The position numbers and the translations under genes were made by a program. A DNA stretch of 64,000 bases from positions 3,474,501 through 3,538,500 of the forward strand of contig NC_134084.1 of assembly GCF_000715075.1 (NCBI RefSeq). Direction: 5' to 3'. The notes under the pieces are model-generated. The model saw only the letters and a list, made by a program, of their open reading frames with translations, made no database searches and was not told the origin of the DNA. Shown piece by piece: positions 23,101-35,200 of this stretch (position 1 is its first letter; each line of letters begins with the position of its first letter). This DNA comes from Nicotiana tabacum (lineage: Eukaryota; Streptophyta; Magnoliopsida; Solanales; Solanaceae).

Positions 23101-26100
23101 TAGCATCCTCCTCTTTGAATGAATATGAAGCTGTACTTTGTGTGTGTCTGATACGTTTGTTGTCTAGTGTTAGAAAGCATGTGCAAGAACTTGTCAAATT
23201 CAGTAATTTTGAACTTGAAAAAACTGCCAGATTTTCTGATATTAGACTTTGCATCACTTGTTTCGGTAGTGGGGCTCTCAGTTGTTCTGTTTGTATCATA
23301 AGACTCACAAGTGTAATGACTTACAATTTCTTAAAATAATTCTATTACTACCTGATGTTGCTTGTCTTTTGACTGTTCTTTTTCCTTGTTGTTGTCACTG
23401 CCTTCCTGACTTTTACACTACTGCATTTCTTCTCTATACTATCGTGTTTTGCATGTTTGCTTGGAGCCGAGGGTCTACCGGAAAACTCTCTACCTGCACA
23501 AGGTAGGGGTAAGGCTGCGTACACACTACGCTTTCCAGACCCCTACTTGTGTGATTACACTGGGTTTGGTGTTGTTGTTGATTAGCCGTAATGCACAGAT
23601 GTTGAATCAAGAATCATATCAAGTTATAGTTATGAAGTGTAGGGTGTTTTTTGTTCATAATAAGCTTTTTGTATCTAAATGGATTATTAAATTTTAATTT
23701 ATTTAATTTCCTAATTTTACTTGGGAATCCTAGTAGTGTTAGAAGTCAGTATATGGAAGTTTACTTTTTCTTTGGATAGTAATCCTTAAAGAGATGATGA
23801 ACTGGTTAGAGTGGAAAGTTATCAGGTTATTCCTATTTTGTTGCTGATGCTTTTGTTTTTTCTTCTTTGGTGCTTCTAGTCCAAGGAAATGCTAGGTGGG
23901 ATTCGTAGATGTTCTTCTTCTCTTTTCATTGGTCTCCCACCTCACTGCCAAAACTTGTTCGCTCATACCACACTTCTACGACCTCACACTACTCCTTATA
24001 TTTCCGATATGATAGGACTAGAGCTTCAAGCTTTCTGCAACTTAATGTTTTCCTTGAACTGTCAACCTTCTTACAGATCCGGCTATCTTTCTTTTGCCCA
24101 TCTGACGGGCCGTAGAACCTCAAATTCTCTATGCAACTTTCAGCATGCAACATCTTATCTATATCATCCAAAACTTGCTCGTCTTCTTATTGCCTAATTT
24201 ATCTCTTCACTTGTCCTAATCAGTCCCTAGTTAGCATATCATTATATTGACTAGTAATGATTTTAGACACTTACTAACAACGTGCGCGGTGCGCCACGAC
24301 CCTTCCCGCTATTCTCTCTCTCCATCTCTGTTTGTGTGTGTGTCCCTCGTTTTCGAAGAAGTTGCATGGTTGCTTACAATTTAAGCCGTTTTGGCTCGTA
24401 TGAAGTCACAACATTTCTTATGTATTTAATACATGAAGGTGTTGGTTTATGTTTAGTCAACAATGGCATGCCAATTGGAAGAGTTGGTGGAAAGAGTTGG
24501 TGTGGATGCTAGGAGGAAGCTTCCTCCTTTGATGTCACCCATGACATCAAGAGGAGGTAGTTTGATGTCACCAATGACATCAAGAGGAGGTCTTTACCTC
24601 TATAAATAGATGCACTCCTTCATTTGTAGAAACCATCCCAAAAATAATACAACACATTGTAGTGAGTAGAGAGTTTAAGAGAGAAATTCTCTTAAGTGTA
24701 ATTAGGAACTCTCCCCTTCCTTTGTTAATATTAAAAAGACAACTGTTCTCTGGTGGACGTAGGATTATTCTGATCCGAACCACGTTAAATCTTGTGTTCT
24801 TTCTTTTACGTTTCCGCTAACAATTGGTATCAGAGCAACATGATTTTTTAACGATCCAAGGAAGAAAGAACAAGCAAAGATGAGTTCCATGAAGTTTGAA
24901 ATTGATAGATTCAGTGGATGCAACAACTTCAATATCTGGAAGATCCCGATGATGGCGTTACTGCGGAGGAAGGTTCAATCCATGCTATTGACGGAAAGTA
25001 TCCTAAGGATATATCAACTCCCGATAAGGAGAAGATTGAAGGGGATGCATTGAGTGCAATCCAACTATCCCTTGCACCTAACGTGCTTTGTGAAGTGAGT
25101 ACGGGTACCGAAGAGACGACCAAACAGTTATGGGAAAAGCTAGAAGGGCTATACCAAGACCGATTAGTGACAACAAGGATGTTGTTACAACGGCGTCTTC
25201 ACACATTTAAGATGGGGTCAGGTACTTCGTTACAAGATTATTTAGATGCGTTCAATAAACTTGTCATGGACTTACAAATTGGATGAATTAAAAAGGAGGA
25301 GGAGACGCTTTTATGTGCTTTGCTATTTTCATTGACTTCAGGATATCGTGATATTGAGAATTCAATGATGTATAGCAAGGAGTCTATCAAGCTTGAGCAA
25401 GTGCGGCAGGCACTTAACTTTAGTGATGTGCGGAGGCACATTGAAGGAGATAGAGATGATCAGGCAAGTGGGTTCTTTGTGAGAGGCCGGACTAGCCAAC
25501 AGGGAAAGAGCAAATCATAGCACAAATCAAAGTCTCGTGTGAACAAGAAGAATACAGAGTGTTGGGGTTGTGGCAAGAAGGGGCACTTTGAACGAGACTG
25601 CCCAATGTCAAAGTCCAAGGAAAAGGCGAGTGCATCCACAGTTGAACAGGTACATGATTTTGATAATGATTATGTACTAACAACATCGTGTAATAATAAT
25701 AGTAGTTATGGAAACAAATGGGTGTTAGACTCTGCTTGCACTCTGCATATGACGTTCCGAAAAGACTGGTTTAGCAGCTATGAGAAAAGTGGAGGAACCG
25801 TAGTAATGAGCAATAGTTCCGAAAAGACTTGTGCAATAGTTGGCATTGACTCAGTTCGGGTTCACTGCCATGATGGAGTCGTGAGGACTATTACACAAGT
25901 CCGTCATGTTCCTGATCTGAAGAAGAATTTGATCTCTCCGAGTACTCTGGATGAACAAGGCTACAGGTACATGAGCGAAGCAGGAACTATAAATGTGACT
26001 AAAGGTTCTTTAGTCATGCTGAAAGGCAAGCTGGAGAACGACCTTTACACATTGGCCGGAAGCACCATTGTTGGCTCTGCAAATGCATCTACAGTGCAGT

Positions 26101-29100
26101 TATCTAATGATGACAAGGCAAGACTATGGCACATGAGACTGGGTCATATGAGCGCACGTGGACTGGAGATGTTGAGCAATCGTAACCTTTTGGAAGGTGA
26201 GAAGATCAGCACACTTGACTTCTGTGAGCACTGCATTCTAGGGAAGCAAAAGAAGGTCAGCTTCAGCACTGGCAAACACAAGACAAGAGGAGTGCTAGAC
26301 TACATCCATTCAGATTTATGGGGTCCCTCTAAACTTCCATCGAAGGGCAAAAAGAGGTATCTTCTCACTTTTATTGATGATTTTTCACGAAAGGTTTGGG
26401 TGCATTTTTTGAAGGCAAAAAGTGATGCTTTTGAAGCATTTAAAGAGTGGAAGATTTTGGTTGAAAATCAAATGGAGCGGAAAATCAAGTATCTTCGCAC
26501 AGACAATGGCTTGGAGTTTTGCAATGAAGAGTTTAATGAATTCTGCAAGGTTCATGGGATCTCAAGACATAAGACTGTCAGGCATACCCCACAGCAGAAT
26601 GGAGTTGCCGAGAGAATGAACAGAACTCTTCTTGAAAAGGCTCGTTGTATGCTCCTACAAGCCAAAATGTCCAAAGTATTTTGGGTTTAAGCAGTTCACA
26701 CTGCTGCTCATATTGTCAATCGATCTCCAGCATCGGCAATTGACTTTAAGACTCCAAATGAGGTATGGTCAGGTGAACCCTCTAACTATTCATACTTACG
26801 AGTATTTGGGTGTCCAGCTTATTATCACGTTAATGAAGGAAAGCTTGAACCAAGGGCTAAGAAGGCCATATTCGTAGGGTATGTGGATGGAGTAAAAGGG
26901 TACAAACTTTGGTGTTTGTCTTTACTCAAATTTATAGTTAGTAGAGATGTCACCTTTGATGAATCCTCTATACTTGATCCCCGTAAAGTTTCCGTGGAGT
27001 TTTCAGGAAACAAGAACGACGAGCAGGTGGAGCTTCCGGTGGAGCTTGCCAAGGAAAAGGATCAAGAGACTCAGGTTAAAGATGAGTCAGAAGATGTAGA
27101 CCTTGAAGAACTTGCTGTCAATGAACCATACACAATTGCAAAGGGGAGGGAGAAGAGGCAAACACGAGAACCGGAACGCCTTATAGATCAAGCAAACTTG
27201 ATTGCATATGCGTTCGTAGCTGCACAAGAAGAGATTAAGGATCTGGAGCCCTCCTCGTATATTGAAACAACTTCTTGCAAGGATGCTGTACAATGGCGGT
27301 TAGCCATGACTGAAGAGATGGAGTCTCTTCACAAGAATCAGACATGGGTCTTAGTGAAAAGACAAAAGGGGAAGAGGACAGTTGGATGCAAGTGGGTCTA
27401 CCGAATGAAAGAGGGAATTCCTGAAGTGGAAGATGCTAGGTTCAAGGCGAGATTGGTTGCAAAAGGATTCAGTCAGAAGGAGGGAATTGACTACAATGAG
27501 ATTTTCTCTCCAGTCGTGAAGCATAGCTCAATTCGCGTGCTACTAGCATTGGTTGCCCAATTTGACTTGGAGCTTCAACAGCTTGATGTCAAAACTGCTT
27601 TCTTACACGGTGATCTAGAAGAGACAATCTATATGGATCAGCCTGAAGGTTTCCTAGCTGAGGGAAAAGAAGATCACGTATGCCAACTAAAGAAGTCTTT
27701 GTATGGTTTGAAGCAATCCCCTAGACAGTGGTACAAGAGGTTTGATGCATTCATGACTACACATGAATTCTCAAGGAGTACATTTGATAGCTGTGTGTAT
27801 CACAAGAAGATGTCTGGTAACTCAATGATTTATTTACTGTTGTATGTTGATGATATGCTTATTGCTGCTAACAACATTACAGAGATTAATGCTTTGAAGA
27901 AACTGTTGAGTAAGGAATTTGACATGAAGGACTTAGGAGCTGCAAAGAAAACCCTTGGTATGGAGATTTGAAGAGAAGACGGTGTTGTACATCTTTCTCA
28001 GAAGAGGTACATTGAAAGGGTTCTCTAGAGATTCAATATGCATACGTGCAAGCCTGTAAGTACACCATTAGCTCCTCATTTTAAACTTTCAGAGTTACAA
28101 ATGCCTCGGTCCGAGGATGAGGTGGAGCATATGTCAAAGATTCCTTATGCCAGTGCAGTTGGTAGCATTATATATGCTATGGTATGCACACGTCCAGATA
28201 TTGCTCAATCTGTAAGTGTGGTAAGTAGATACATGTCCAGCCCAGGACAGAGGCATTGAGAAGCTGTCAAGTGAATATTGAGATATCTCAAAGGAGCTTC
28301 TGGTGTTGGTCTGACCTTTCGAAAAAGTGGTGGAGGCATTTCAATTCTCGGTTATGTAGATTCTGACTATGCAGGAGATCTTGACAGAAGAAGGTCCACA
28401 ACTGGATACATCTTTACCCTCGTTGGCAGTGCCGTTAGTTGGAAGTCGACTCTGCAGTCGATTGCCGCTTTGTCTACGACAGAAGCAAAATACATGGTAG
28501 CACCGGAGGCGGTGAAAGAAGCTATCTGGTTGAAAGGTTTAGTAGCGGAATTGAGTTTGGTTCAGTTGGAATCAACTCTTAGATGTGATAGTCAGAGTGC
28601 TATTCATCTAATGAAAAATCAGAGATTTCATGAGCGCACTAAACACATTGATGTCAGATTTCATTTTATTCGAGATGTTGTTGAAGAGGGAACTATCAAG
28701 GTCGTGAAGGTTATCACAGACGATAATGCTGCAGATATGTTGACCAAGATAGTCCCACTCGCTAAGTTTGTACACTGCAAGGACTTGGCGGGGGTGTGCA
28801 TCAACTGATGCAACTCCGAAGAGAACAGTTGTTAGGTGGAGGTGGTATGTTCAACAATGGTTTGATTCTTCTTGTTTCTTACAACGGGGTTGCCCAGTAA
28901 GCTTAGAAGTTTTGGCCAGAGTTGTTCACACGCACGCTCGAAACGCAAACCAAGGTGGAGATTGAAGGTGTTGGTTTATGTTTAGTCAACAATGACATGC
29001 CAATTGGAAGAGTTGGTGGAAAGAGTTGGTGTGGATGCTAGGAGGAAGCTTCCTCCTTTGATGTCACCCATGACATCAAGAGGAGGTAGTTTGATGTCAC

Positions 29101-30556
29101 CAATGACATCAAGAGGAGGTCTCAACCTCTATAAATAGATGCACTCCTTCATTTGTAGAAATCATCCCAAAAATAATACAACACATTGTAGTGAGTAGAG
29201 AGTTAAGAGAGAAATTCTCTTAAGTGTAATTAGGAACTCTCCCCTTCCTTTGTTAATATTAAAAAGGCAACTGTTCTCTGGTGGACGTAAGATTATTTTG
29301 ATCCGAACCACGTTAAATCTTGTGTTCTTTCTTTTACGTTTCCGCTAACAATATAGAATCACCTGGCTCCTAGCTATAAACTCAGTGGGTTGTATATTCT
29401 GTTCTTCCCGGATTTAAGTTTGAAGGATGTTTTTAAAACTAAGTACTTTAATACTTCATGGACTTTACCTTTTTATTAGAAGTATAATACCTCATGGACA
29501 ACGTTGTGTAGCTGGTAGATCCACCATTAAATCATTTAGTCATAATTAAGATATTACTGAAACAACTTGTTTTTCAAATTCTTTTCTCTTGATGCAGACG
29601 TATGAAGAGTATCTTGAAGCTCATAGTAGAGGAAGCAAAAGATCACACCACCCTGTTAGTATTCTTTGATGCTTTTCTTCTTATATTCTGTATTATAGAA
29701 TAAATATATCAAGCATGCTTTGTCGGCTTGAATTTTCAACAACTGTAAAAGGTTCAGCTTGAGAAGATTTTTCATTCTGTATGTTATATTCTTTGTTAGA
29801 AGATTTTTCAACAACTTTGACCGTCATTTTTAAGATTTTTCAAAAGGATCTTTTGATTGAACGGGGAGCCTTGGTGCAACTGGTAAAGTTGCTGCCATGT
29901 GACCAGAAGGTCACACATTCGAGCAGTGGAAACAACCTCTTGTAAAAATGCAAGGTAAGGTTGCGTACAATAGACCCTTGTGGTTCGGCCTTTCCCTGGA
30001 CCCGCGCATAGCGTGTGCTTAGTGCACCGGGCCGCCCTTATCTTTTGATAGAACGAATTCTGAATGAAGCATGAGGTTTCCCTTGTGTTCATAAACAAGA
30101 CGTAGTACTGTAATTAAGTATATGCTGGGGATGCTTTTTCTTGAAATGAACATGGAAATAATTAGGGGTGAATGCCGAGATTTTATTGCTTCTCTGAAAT
30201 TTTCTTAAAAGCAAGATATTGTGAAAAAAGCTGGCAGTTTTTAGATGTGCTTGCTGTAAGGTTGAACCGAATGGTTACAAAGGTCTATGCTAAATATATC
30301 TATTGCAACCTATGGAAATTCTCTTGATGCCCATTTGATTATAGCAATTTACCTTCTTTCTCTTTATCTAGGTTTCAGGACCATCGCGAAGTACACAAAG
30401 GTCATTAGGCAGTGAAGAAAATTGTGATGATTCGTAAGTGTTTTGACTTCTCATTTCCAAAACACTTGATTTGCAATGAACCATCTGCATAACTTGTATG
30501 TAGTCTATCGTTGCAGGCAGTCGGGTTGCAGTTCGAAGAAAAGGAGAAGTCACTGA
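20139..30556 (+). CDS. YTH-domain m6A reader, YTHDC1-like (eight coding exons)
   Basis: YTH proteins bind N6-methyladenosine in RNA. Exons: 20139-20229, 21644-21873, 21968-22219, 22320-22396, 22546-22924, 29598-29654, 30372-30433, 30517-30556. Phases agree and sum to 1,188 nt, 395 residues. The YTH domain spans about residues 70-195, with [65 protein letters not shown] and [20 protein letters not shown]. The putative methyl-adenine cage is W92, W142 and W152, by comparison with human YTHDC1. The C-terminal half is low-complexity, ending in KKRRSH. Intron 3 appears to start with GC. Intron 1 (after the 5'UTR exon) carries an antisense LINE, and the 6.7-kb intron 22925-29597 carries a complete copia element. 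The domain call is confident; the start ATG rests on the acceptor at 20120. Confidence 0.92.
20989..21183 (+). mobile_element. Poly(A)-tailed retroposed insertion with 17-bp TSD
   Basis: AAAGTTTGAACATGACC occurs at 20972-20988 and again, identically, at 21184-21200. The intervening 195 bp end in a run of about 14 A. This is the mark of L1-type target-primed insertion. No protein domain is visible; it could be a 5'-truncated LINE tail, a SINE or a retrocopy end. It interrupts an older repeat in the YTH intron. Confidence 0.85.
23462..23582 (+). repeat. TS-type SINE in YTH intron
   Basis: GAGCCGAGGGTCTACCGGAA, CTACCTGCACAAGGTAGGGG, CTGCGTACACACTACG, then a TTGTTGTTG tail. This is a near full-length copy in the sense orientation of the host gene. 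TSD not resolved. Confidence 0.85.
24434..24822 (+). repeat. 5' LTR of copia element 1
   Basis: TG...CA boundaries. U3 contains an 18-bp perfect palindrome (24511-24528), two tandem 33-bp repeats each holding GATGTCAC(C)CATGACATC-type inverted repeats, and a TATA box (TATAAAT, 24601-24607). Confidence 0.93.
24880..28808 (+). pseudogene. Copia GAG-POL polyprotein, broken by stops
   Basis: The natural start is the ATG at 24880 ([17 protein letters not shown]). A one-base frameshift near 24970 moves the rest into one constant frame up to 28808. In that frame stops lie at 25284, 25518, 26688, 27969, 28026, 28257 and 28272. Domains: GAG with knuckle [14 protein letters not shown]; protease [12 protein letters not shown]; integrase [11 protein letters not shown]...CEHCILGKQ, then [15 protein letters not shown] and [32 protein letters not shown] and [12 protein letters not shown]; RNase [10 protein letters not shown] and [12 protein letters not shown]. 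Without intact copies elsewhere it cannot move. Confidence 0.93.
28963..29350 (+). repeat. 3' LTR of copia element 1
   Basis: It matches the 5' LTR with about eight changes, including one deleted T in GAGTTAAGAGAG. It is followed by the flank ATATA. Confidence 0.93.
29864..30039 (+). repeat. Au-type SINE in YTH intron
   Basis: Head GGGAGCCTTGGTGCAACTGG, B box ATTCGAGCAGTGG, tail GTGCACCGGGCCGCCC. TSD ATCTTTTGATTGAACG (29848-29863) and ATCTTTTGATAGAACG (30040-30055) match 15 of 16. Confidence 0.9.
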
Positions 30557-31798
30557 ATCTAAATCCGCTAAGTGGTTCCGCTGATTTTCATGGCAAGCAA
30601 AGCAGTGATTGATATTTTTGTGTTGTAGCATTCGTCGCGAAGTGGTGGCTTTTGCAAAATTGTTCAGTTTATTTTTGTAAAACTTAAAACATAGGAGCAC
30701 ATATTGCTATGGTGTTGTATTATATCTGTACTGTATTATATGGTCCTCTTGTCACCTTCCTCCTCCCCCTCCTGCATTTGAATGGAAACTTTTACTGTCA
30801 ATGCAAACTTGTACAGAAAAATTAGCAGTTTTTTATACTATTTATTTATTTATTCGTAATTTTTTTCTTCTTTGACAAACTGAGAATCCTGTATGGATCT
30901 GGATATATTTCCATAAATTAGGACGGAATAGGTATTGATTATTGGGATGTAGAGAGGATATTATCCTTTTATTCTTTTTGAGAGCATTTTTTTTATTGAT
31001 AAAGATTTTTTATTTGTAGTTTATGGTTTGGAAGTTATTCCAAATAGGTCAACAACATACACAATGATCCAAAAAGTCATTGTGATGATTATGAAATTGG
31101 AATGATGACCATGAGAAATTATTGCACAACTCTCAACAGAAGCAAAAAAGTTTGGGGCTTTTTAAAAAAAATATTTCTACACCGCAGTAAACCAAGAGTT
31201 GAACGATATTTTTATCGATTAAAGGATATATATATATATATATATATATTAGGTAAACCAAGAGTTAAAAATATTAGGTGATTTTTTTCCATCTATCCTA
31301 ACCTTGATGGATAGAGTTACCTAATAACTGTTGTTGGTGGGAGATGACAGTTATCCTGTTGAATATCAAAGATTTCAAAATCGAGCCTATGAGAATTGAG
31401 CTCACTGAGAGTGAAGAAAGGGTTAGAAGTACCCAAACTAGTAACAAGAGGCGTGGTGAGATAGATTGACATCTCTCAATATAGCCCTCTATGAGTTAAC
31501 TTGGCGCGAATTAGTGCTGAGATGGATTGACATTTCTCAAGATAACCCGAGATTTTCAAGTGGAGCACTCAGAACTAACAGGCTTGGAGTGAGCCTTTTA
31601 TCTCCCTCTATGAGTTAATTCGGCGCGGATCAGAATTAGTCGACGTGAAATTCAAATTAATAGGATGACTAAACACGGAATGACTAAATTAAAAAAAGAA
31701 AAAGAAAAACAAGGTAATTTAGGCTTAGCAGACCCAACTTAAAGCCTATTTTTTTTTTTGTCTTTTTAACAGCGACGACACCATCTGTCCAAATCTTA
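30557..31798. other. YTH 3'UTR and intergenic DNA with an (AT)n run and local repeats
   Basis: The 3'UTR probably ends by about 30860. An (AT)n microsatellite lies at 31226-31249, bracketed by TAAACCAAGAGTT copies. Around 31300-31370 a degenerate Solanaceae repeat (GATGGATAGAGTTACCT) is present. From 31454 to 31632 two motifs are duplicated: GAGATRGATTGACATYTCTC and CCCTCTATGAGTTAAYT. No gene seen. Confidence 0.6.
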
Positions 31799-32142
31799 TA
31801 GCCCGTTTGGCCAAGCTGCAAAAATCAGCATATTTTGAGAAATGTTTTTTCTCAAAAGTAATTTGGTGAGAAGCAATTTGTATTTGACTAATTAATTTGA
31901 AAAGCAATTTAGAGCAATAATTAGTGTTTGACCAAGCTTTAAAAAACTACTTCTAAGTGTATTTTTTTCAAAAGTGCTTTTCAAAAAAGTGTTTTGGGAG
32001 AGAAACTACTTTTTATGCTTTTTTCCAAAAGTTTTTTTTTTCTTTCAAAAGCTTGGCCAAACACTTTAATTTTTTTTTAAAAAAATATTTTTGACCCAAA
32101 AAAAACTGCTTTTGTTTCAAAAAAACTCGGCAAAATAGGCTA
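31799..32142. mobile_element. Tourist/PIF-Harbinger-like MITE
   Basis: Ends are TAGCCCGTTTGGCCAAGC and GCCGAGT-type sequence closing in ATAGGCTA, flanked by TTA on both sides (31796-31798, 32143-32145). The inside is rich in CAAAAGTG / AAAAGCTTGGCC inverted pieces. Its right end lies 126 bp upstream of the next gene's ATG. Confidence 0.78.
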
Positions 32143-32268
32143 TTAATCACTGTTTCCTCCTCTTCAAAAATCGGCTCAACAATTTAAAAAAATAATATTT
32201 TCCCTTATTCCAAAATTCTATATCCAATATATACTTATAGATTTGCCTTTTAGCTCTGCAACTCAACA

Positions 32269-35200
32269 ATGGAGAATAATAGCAATGGAACGAATGGGAA
32301 AAGAATTAGAGCTGAAGATGTGATATGTAAGCTCAAAGACGACGGTGATTTCGATAAACTTCGCCTCAAAATTCTACGCAAAATCAAAGAAAACGTCAGT
32401 ATTTTGCTTTTTCTTCTTTTATTATAGCTTTTAGGGTTTCTCATTGGGCTAACCTATTTATTTATCTCCGGTTTCTGTATTGTTATACTTGTTTAGGGTT
32501 TAAGTTATATACATTGATAGAGTACAACAATAATGACATACCCAATGTAATCCCACAAGTAGGGTATAGGGAGCGTATTGAGTATGCACTCTTTACCCCT
32601 ACATGTAATAGAGTGATAATGTAATAAATTTTTCACACTATCATGTAATTTAACCTATTATATCATGTTACTAACATTTATTCTGGATTACCAATTAATG
32701 CTATTTAATAGAGTAAGTGACCTGATTGTGTACATAGAATTAAACTATTAAACATATGAGTTTAAGTTCTATGCACCGATGAGATAAAACATATTTTGAA
32801 GGTCACTTAAAATATAATGGCAGGATTCTTTTTAATAGCATTGATTGGTAATCTAGAATAATTGGTAAGTTAACTTGCTATAATAGGTTAAAGAGTTTAA
32901 GTTATATATACCAATGTAAGGAATTTATCAGCTCACCTTTACCTGTTGTAGCAGATAGTCCGTAGTCTGTCTTTTAAAAAAAAATAACAAATCCTATATT
33001 TAAGGAGGCTGGCTTACCTGTAAAAATATCCGTTGGTTGAACTGATAATGTTCTTTACAGTGCTGATGTACATAACTTAAACTCAAAAAGAAAATATAAG
33101 AATGCTACATATGTGATTTGAATTAAAAAATTATTATTACAACAAAAGGAGTTTGTTCTTCCCCTATTTGCGCAGTATAACTTCCCCATTAATTGCATGT
33201 GGCTCTGGCCTTTGGCACTGATTGGACATTGGAGATCAATTTTAGGATTTAAGTTATATACCCGGAAGGTGAGGTATGTAATTTATTTGGGGAAGGCGCC
33301 TCCTAAAGAGAAACATGGGTGTTCAAAAGTAGGCTCAAGCTAAGATTCTGCTCAGTAGAATGGTATAGCCGACCTGACAATGAGACCAACAGATGGAAGC
33401 AAAAGTTGATCATGGTGATCCGGGTGTCAATTGATCAAAATTCAAAGAGTCAATGGACTTTAAAGAATTGTTACACTGTAAGTGAAATTTAACCTAACCC
33501 ATACCTATGTTGCTCGGACTATCCGAAATTATCGCCGGTTGCGTGTCAGAACCTCCAAAAGTAGTGTAGTTTCGGAGGATCTTACACAGGTGTGGCATCA
33601 TTTTGGAGAGTCCGCAACATAGACCCATACTATCTGGTTTACCAATTTTCTAACCCTTCTTCTAGGTTACACATCCACTCTTAAACTAGACTGCTATTTG
33701 CAATTGGTTTTTAAGTAACTTACAGGTCCATTATCAGCGTATAAACGTTAAAACTCTAATTATGTAGTGCACGTCCTACATACATGTTTATGCTTGTTTC
33801 GGCTTTCATTTGGAGGCTTAACATCATTGAAAAACAAAAATATGCTTCTTTTTAGTTTAGAACTGTAGAAGTACAGATAACGTCGGTTAAAGATTCAATA
33901 AGGACTTTGCCGGATGCAGAAGATCTGAAAACCCAACATATTCCTTGGTTGATTTTTGTTACTAGACTTACTGGCAGGATTTATTGGCATGTTAAACCTG
34001 GCCAGGCCTTTACTTAAAAGCTCTTCTAACTCCATATGAATTTCCATGGGAACTCTTGACTTCCATTGCATCCAAGGAAAAATTTGTGAAACGGAACTAA
34101 TTGTATACAGTCAATCAGCGAGCCTTTCCAAAGTTCTGATGTCTTCTCTTTTGCATAAAGAATACCTTGAATATTAATCTACTTGGATTGCTAGTTAAGC
34201 CAGGTCAGTAGAAGCTTGCGCGCTGAGCTTTAATTAGGGCTGGGTTTTAAATCAGTATGAGTTGAGTTGAGTGTGAAGTAAATTCAGATCAATTTTGATT
34301 GAAGGCACAAGTTCAGGTTGAACTCTCTTAGAGTAAGGATCTTTAGTGGTTCTTTTTCCAACCCTACAACAATGTCTTGTAACAGCCCACCTATGAAAGG
34401 TCTGGACTTTACTTTTGTGAAATATGGGTATAAGTAATTCCCTTGAGCCGAAGGTCTATCGGAAACAACTCTCTACCTTCGCGAGGTAGGGGTAAGGTTT
34501 GCGTACACATTACCCTCCCCAACCCCACACTATGAGAATATACCAGGTATGTTGTTGTTGGGTATAAGTAATTAAATTTTTTTGACGAGACTTGCAGTTT
34601 TGATTGCATTCGTTCTATTGTTTGATTTACCCTGGCAGTTGTTAGTTATATTTGGGCTTAGCAATGAAGCCTGGACTTTTAGGCTAGAGAAGAGCTGTAA
34701 AAGGTAAAACTGACTTGGTGCCCCACAATTTTTTCGTTATATTATGTTTGTTTTCTGTCGAGAACCAATCTCTTTTTTTCCAATTAATGTCAAAACTTTT
34801 AACCTTCCACAAAGGCGCACCTTTTGAAGAGCTGTGCACATTTTTATACACAGTTAGAAGCTAAGCAAAATTACATCACACTAGCATTACGTTGAACATG
34901 GACATGGACCTGGCATGAAAATTTTGAAAAATTATGGGGGCTTGACATGTATTGGAGATGATGTTATATCGGTATATGGTCTACACGTAAAACTAGAACT
35001 GTACTAACTACCAGTTCTTACCTAAAAAAATATAAAAATTAGATTAGTAACTAATTAACTATAAACTAAAGGCATAAGGGACAAACTTTATTAGCTTCAG
35101 GGGTCCAACATCATAAAGAATCTATTAAGTGACATCATAATGAACATCGAGGAATCACCTAATAAAGTGCTTGCTAGTACAAAAAAATCACACTCCAAAA

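Larger units (their letters stand above)
24434..29350 (+). mobile_element. Full-length Ty1/copia retrotransposon, inactivated
   Basis: LTRs at 24434-24822 (389 bp) and 28963-29350 (388 bp) begin TGAAGGTG and end CTAACA; I count about eight differences (near 98% identity). Flanks ATACA and ATATA match 4 of 5. The tRNA-Met-type PBS TGGTATCAGAGC starts at 24825, and the polypurine tract AAGGTGGAGAT lies just before the 3' LTR. Domain order is GAG, protease, integrase, RT, RNase H, as in copia. It lies in the sense orientation within a YTH intron. Confidence 0.95.

Noticed and set aside
23889..24197. 102-residue plus-strand ORF between YTH exons
   Set aside because: No recognisable domain; it overlaps another random frame, lies in an intron and lacks splice-site continuity with the YTH exons.
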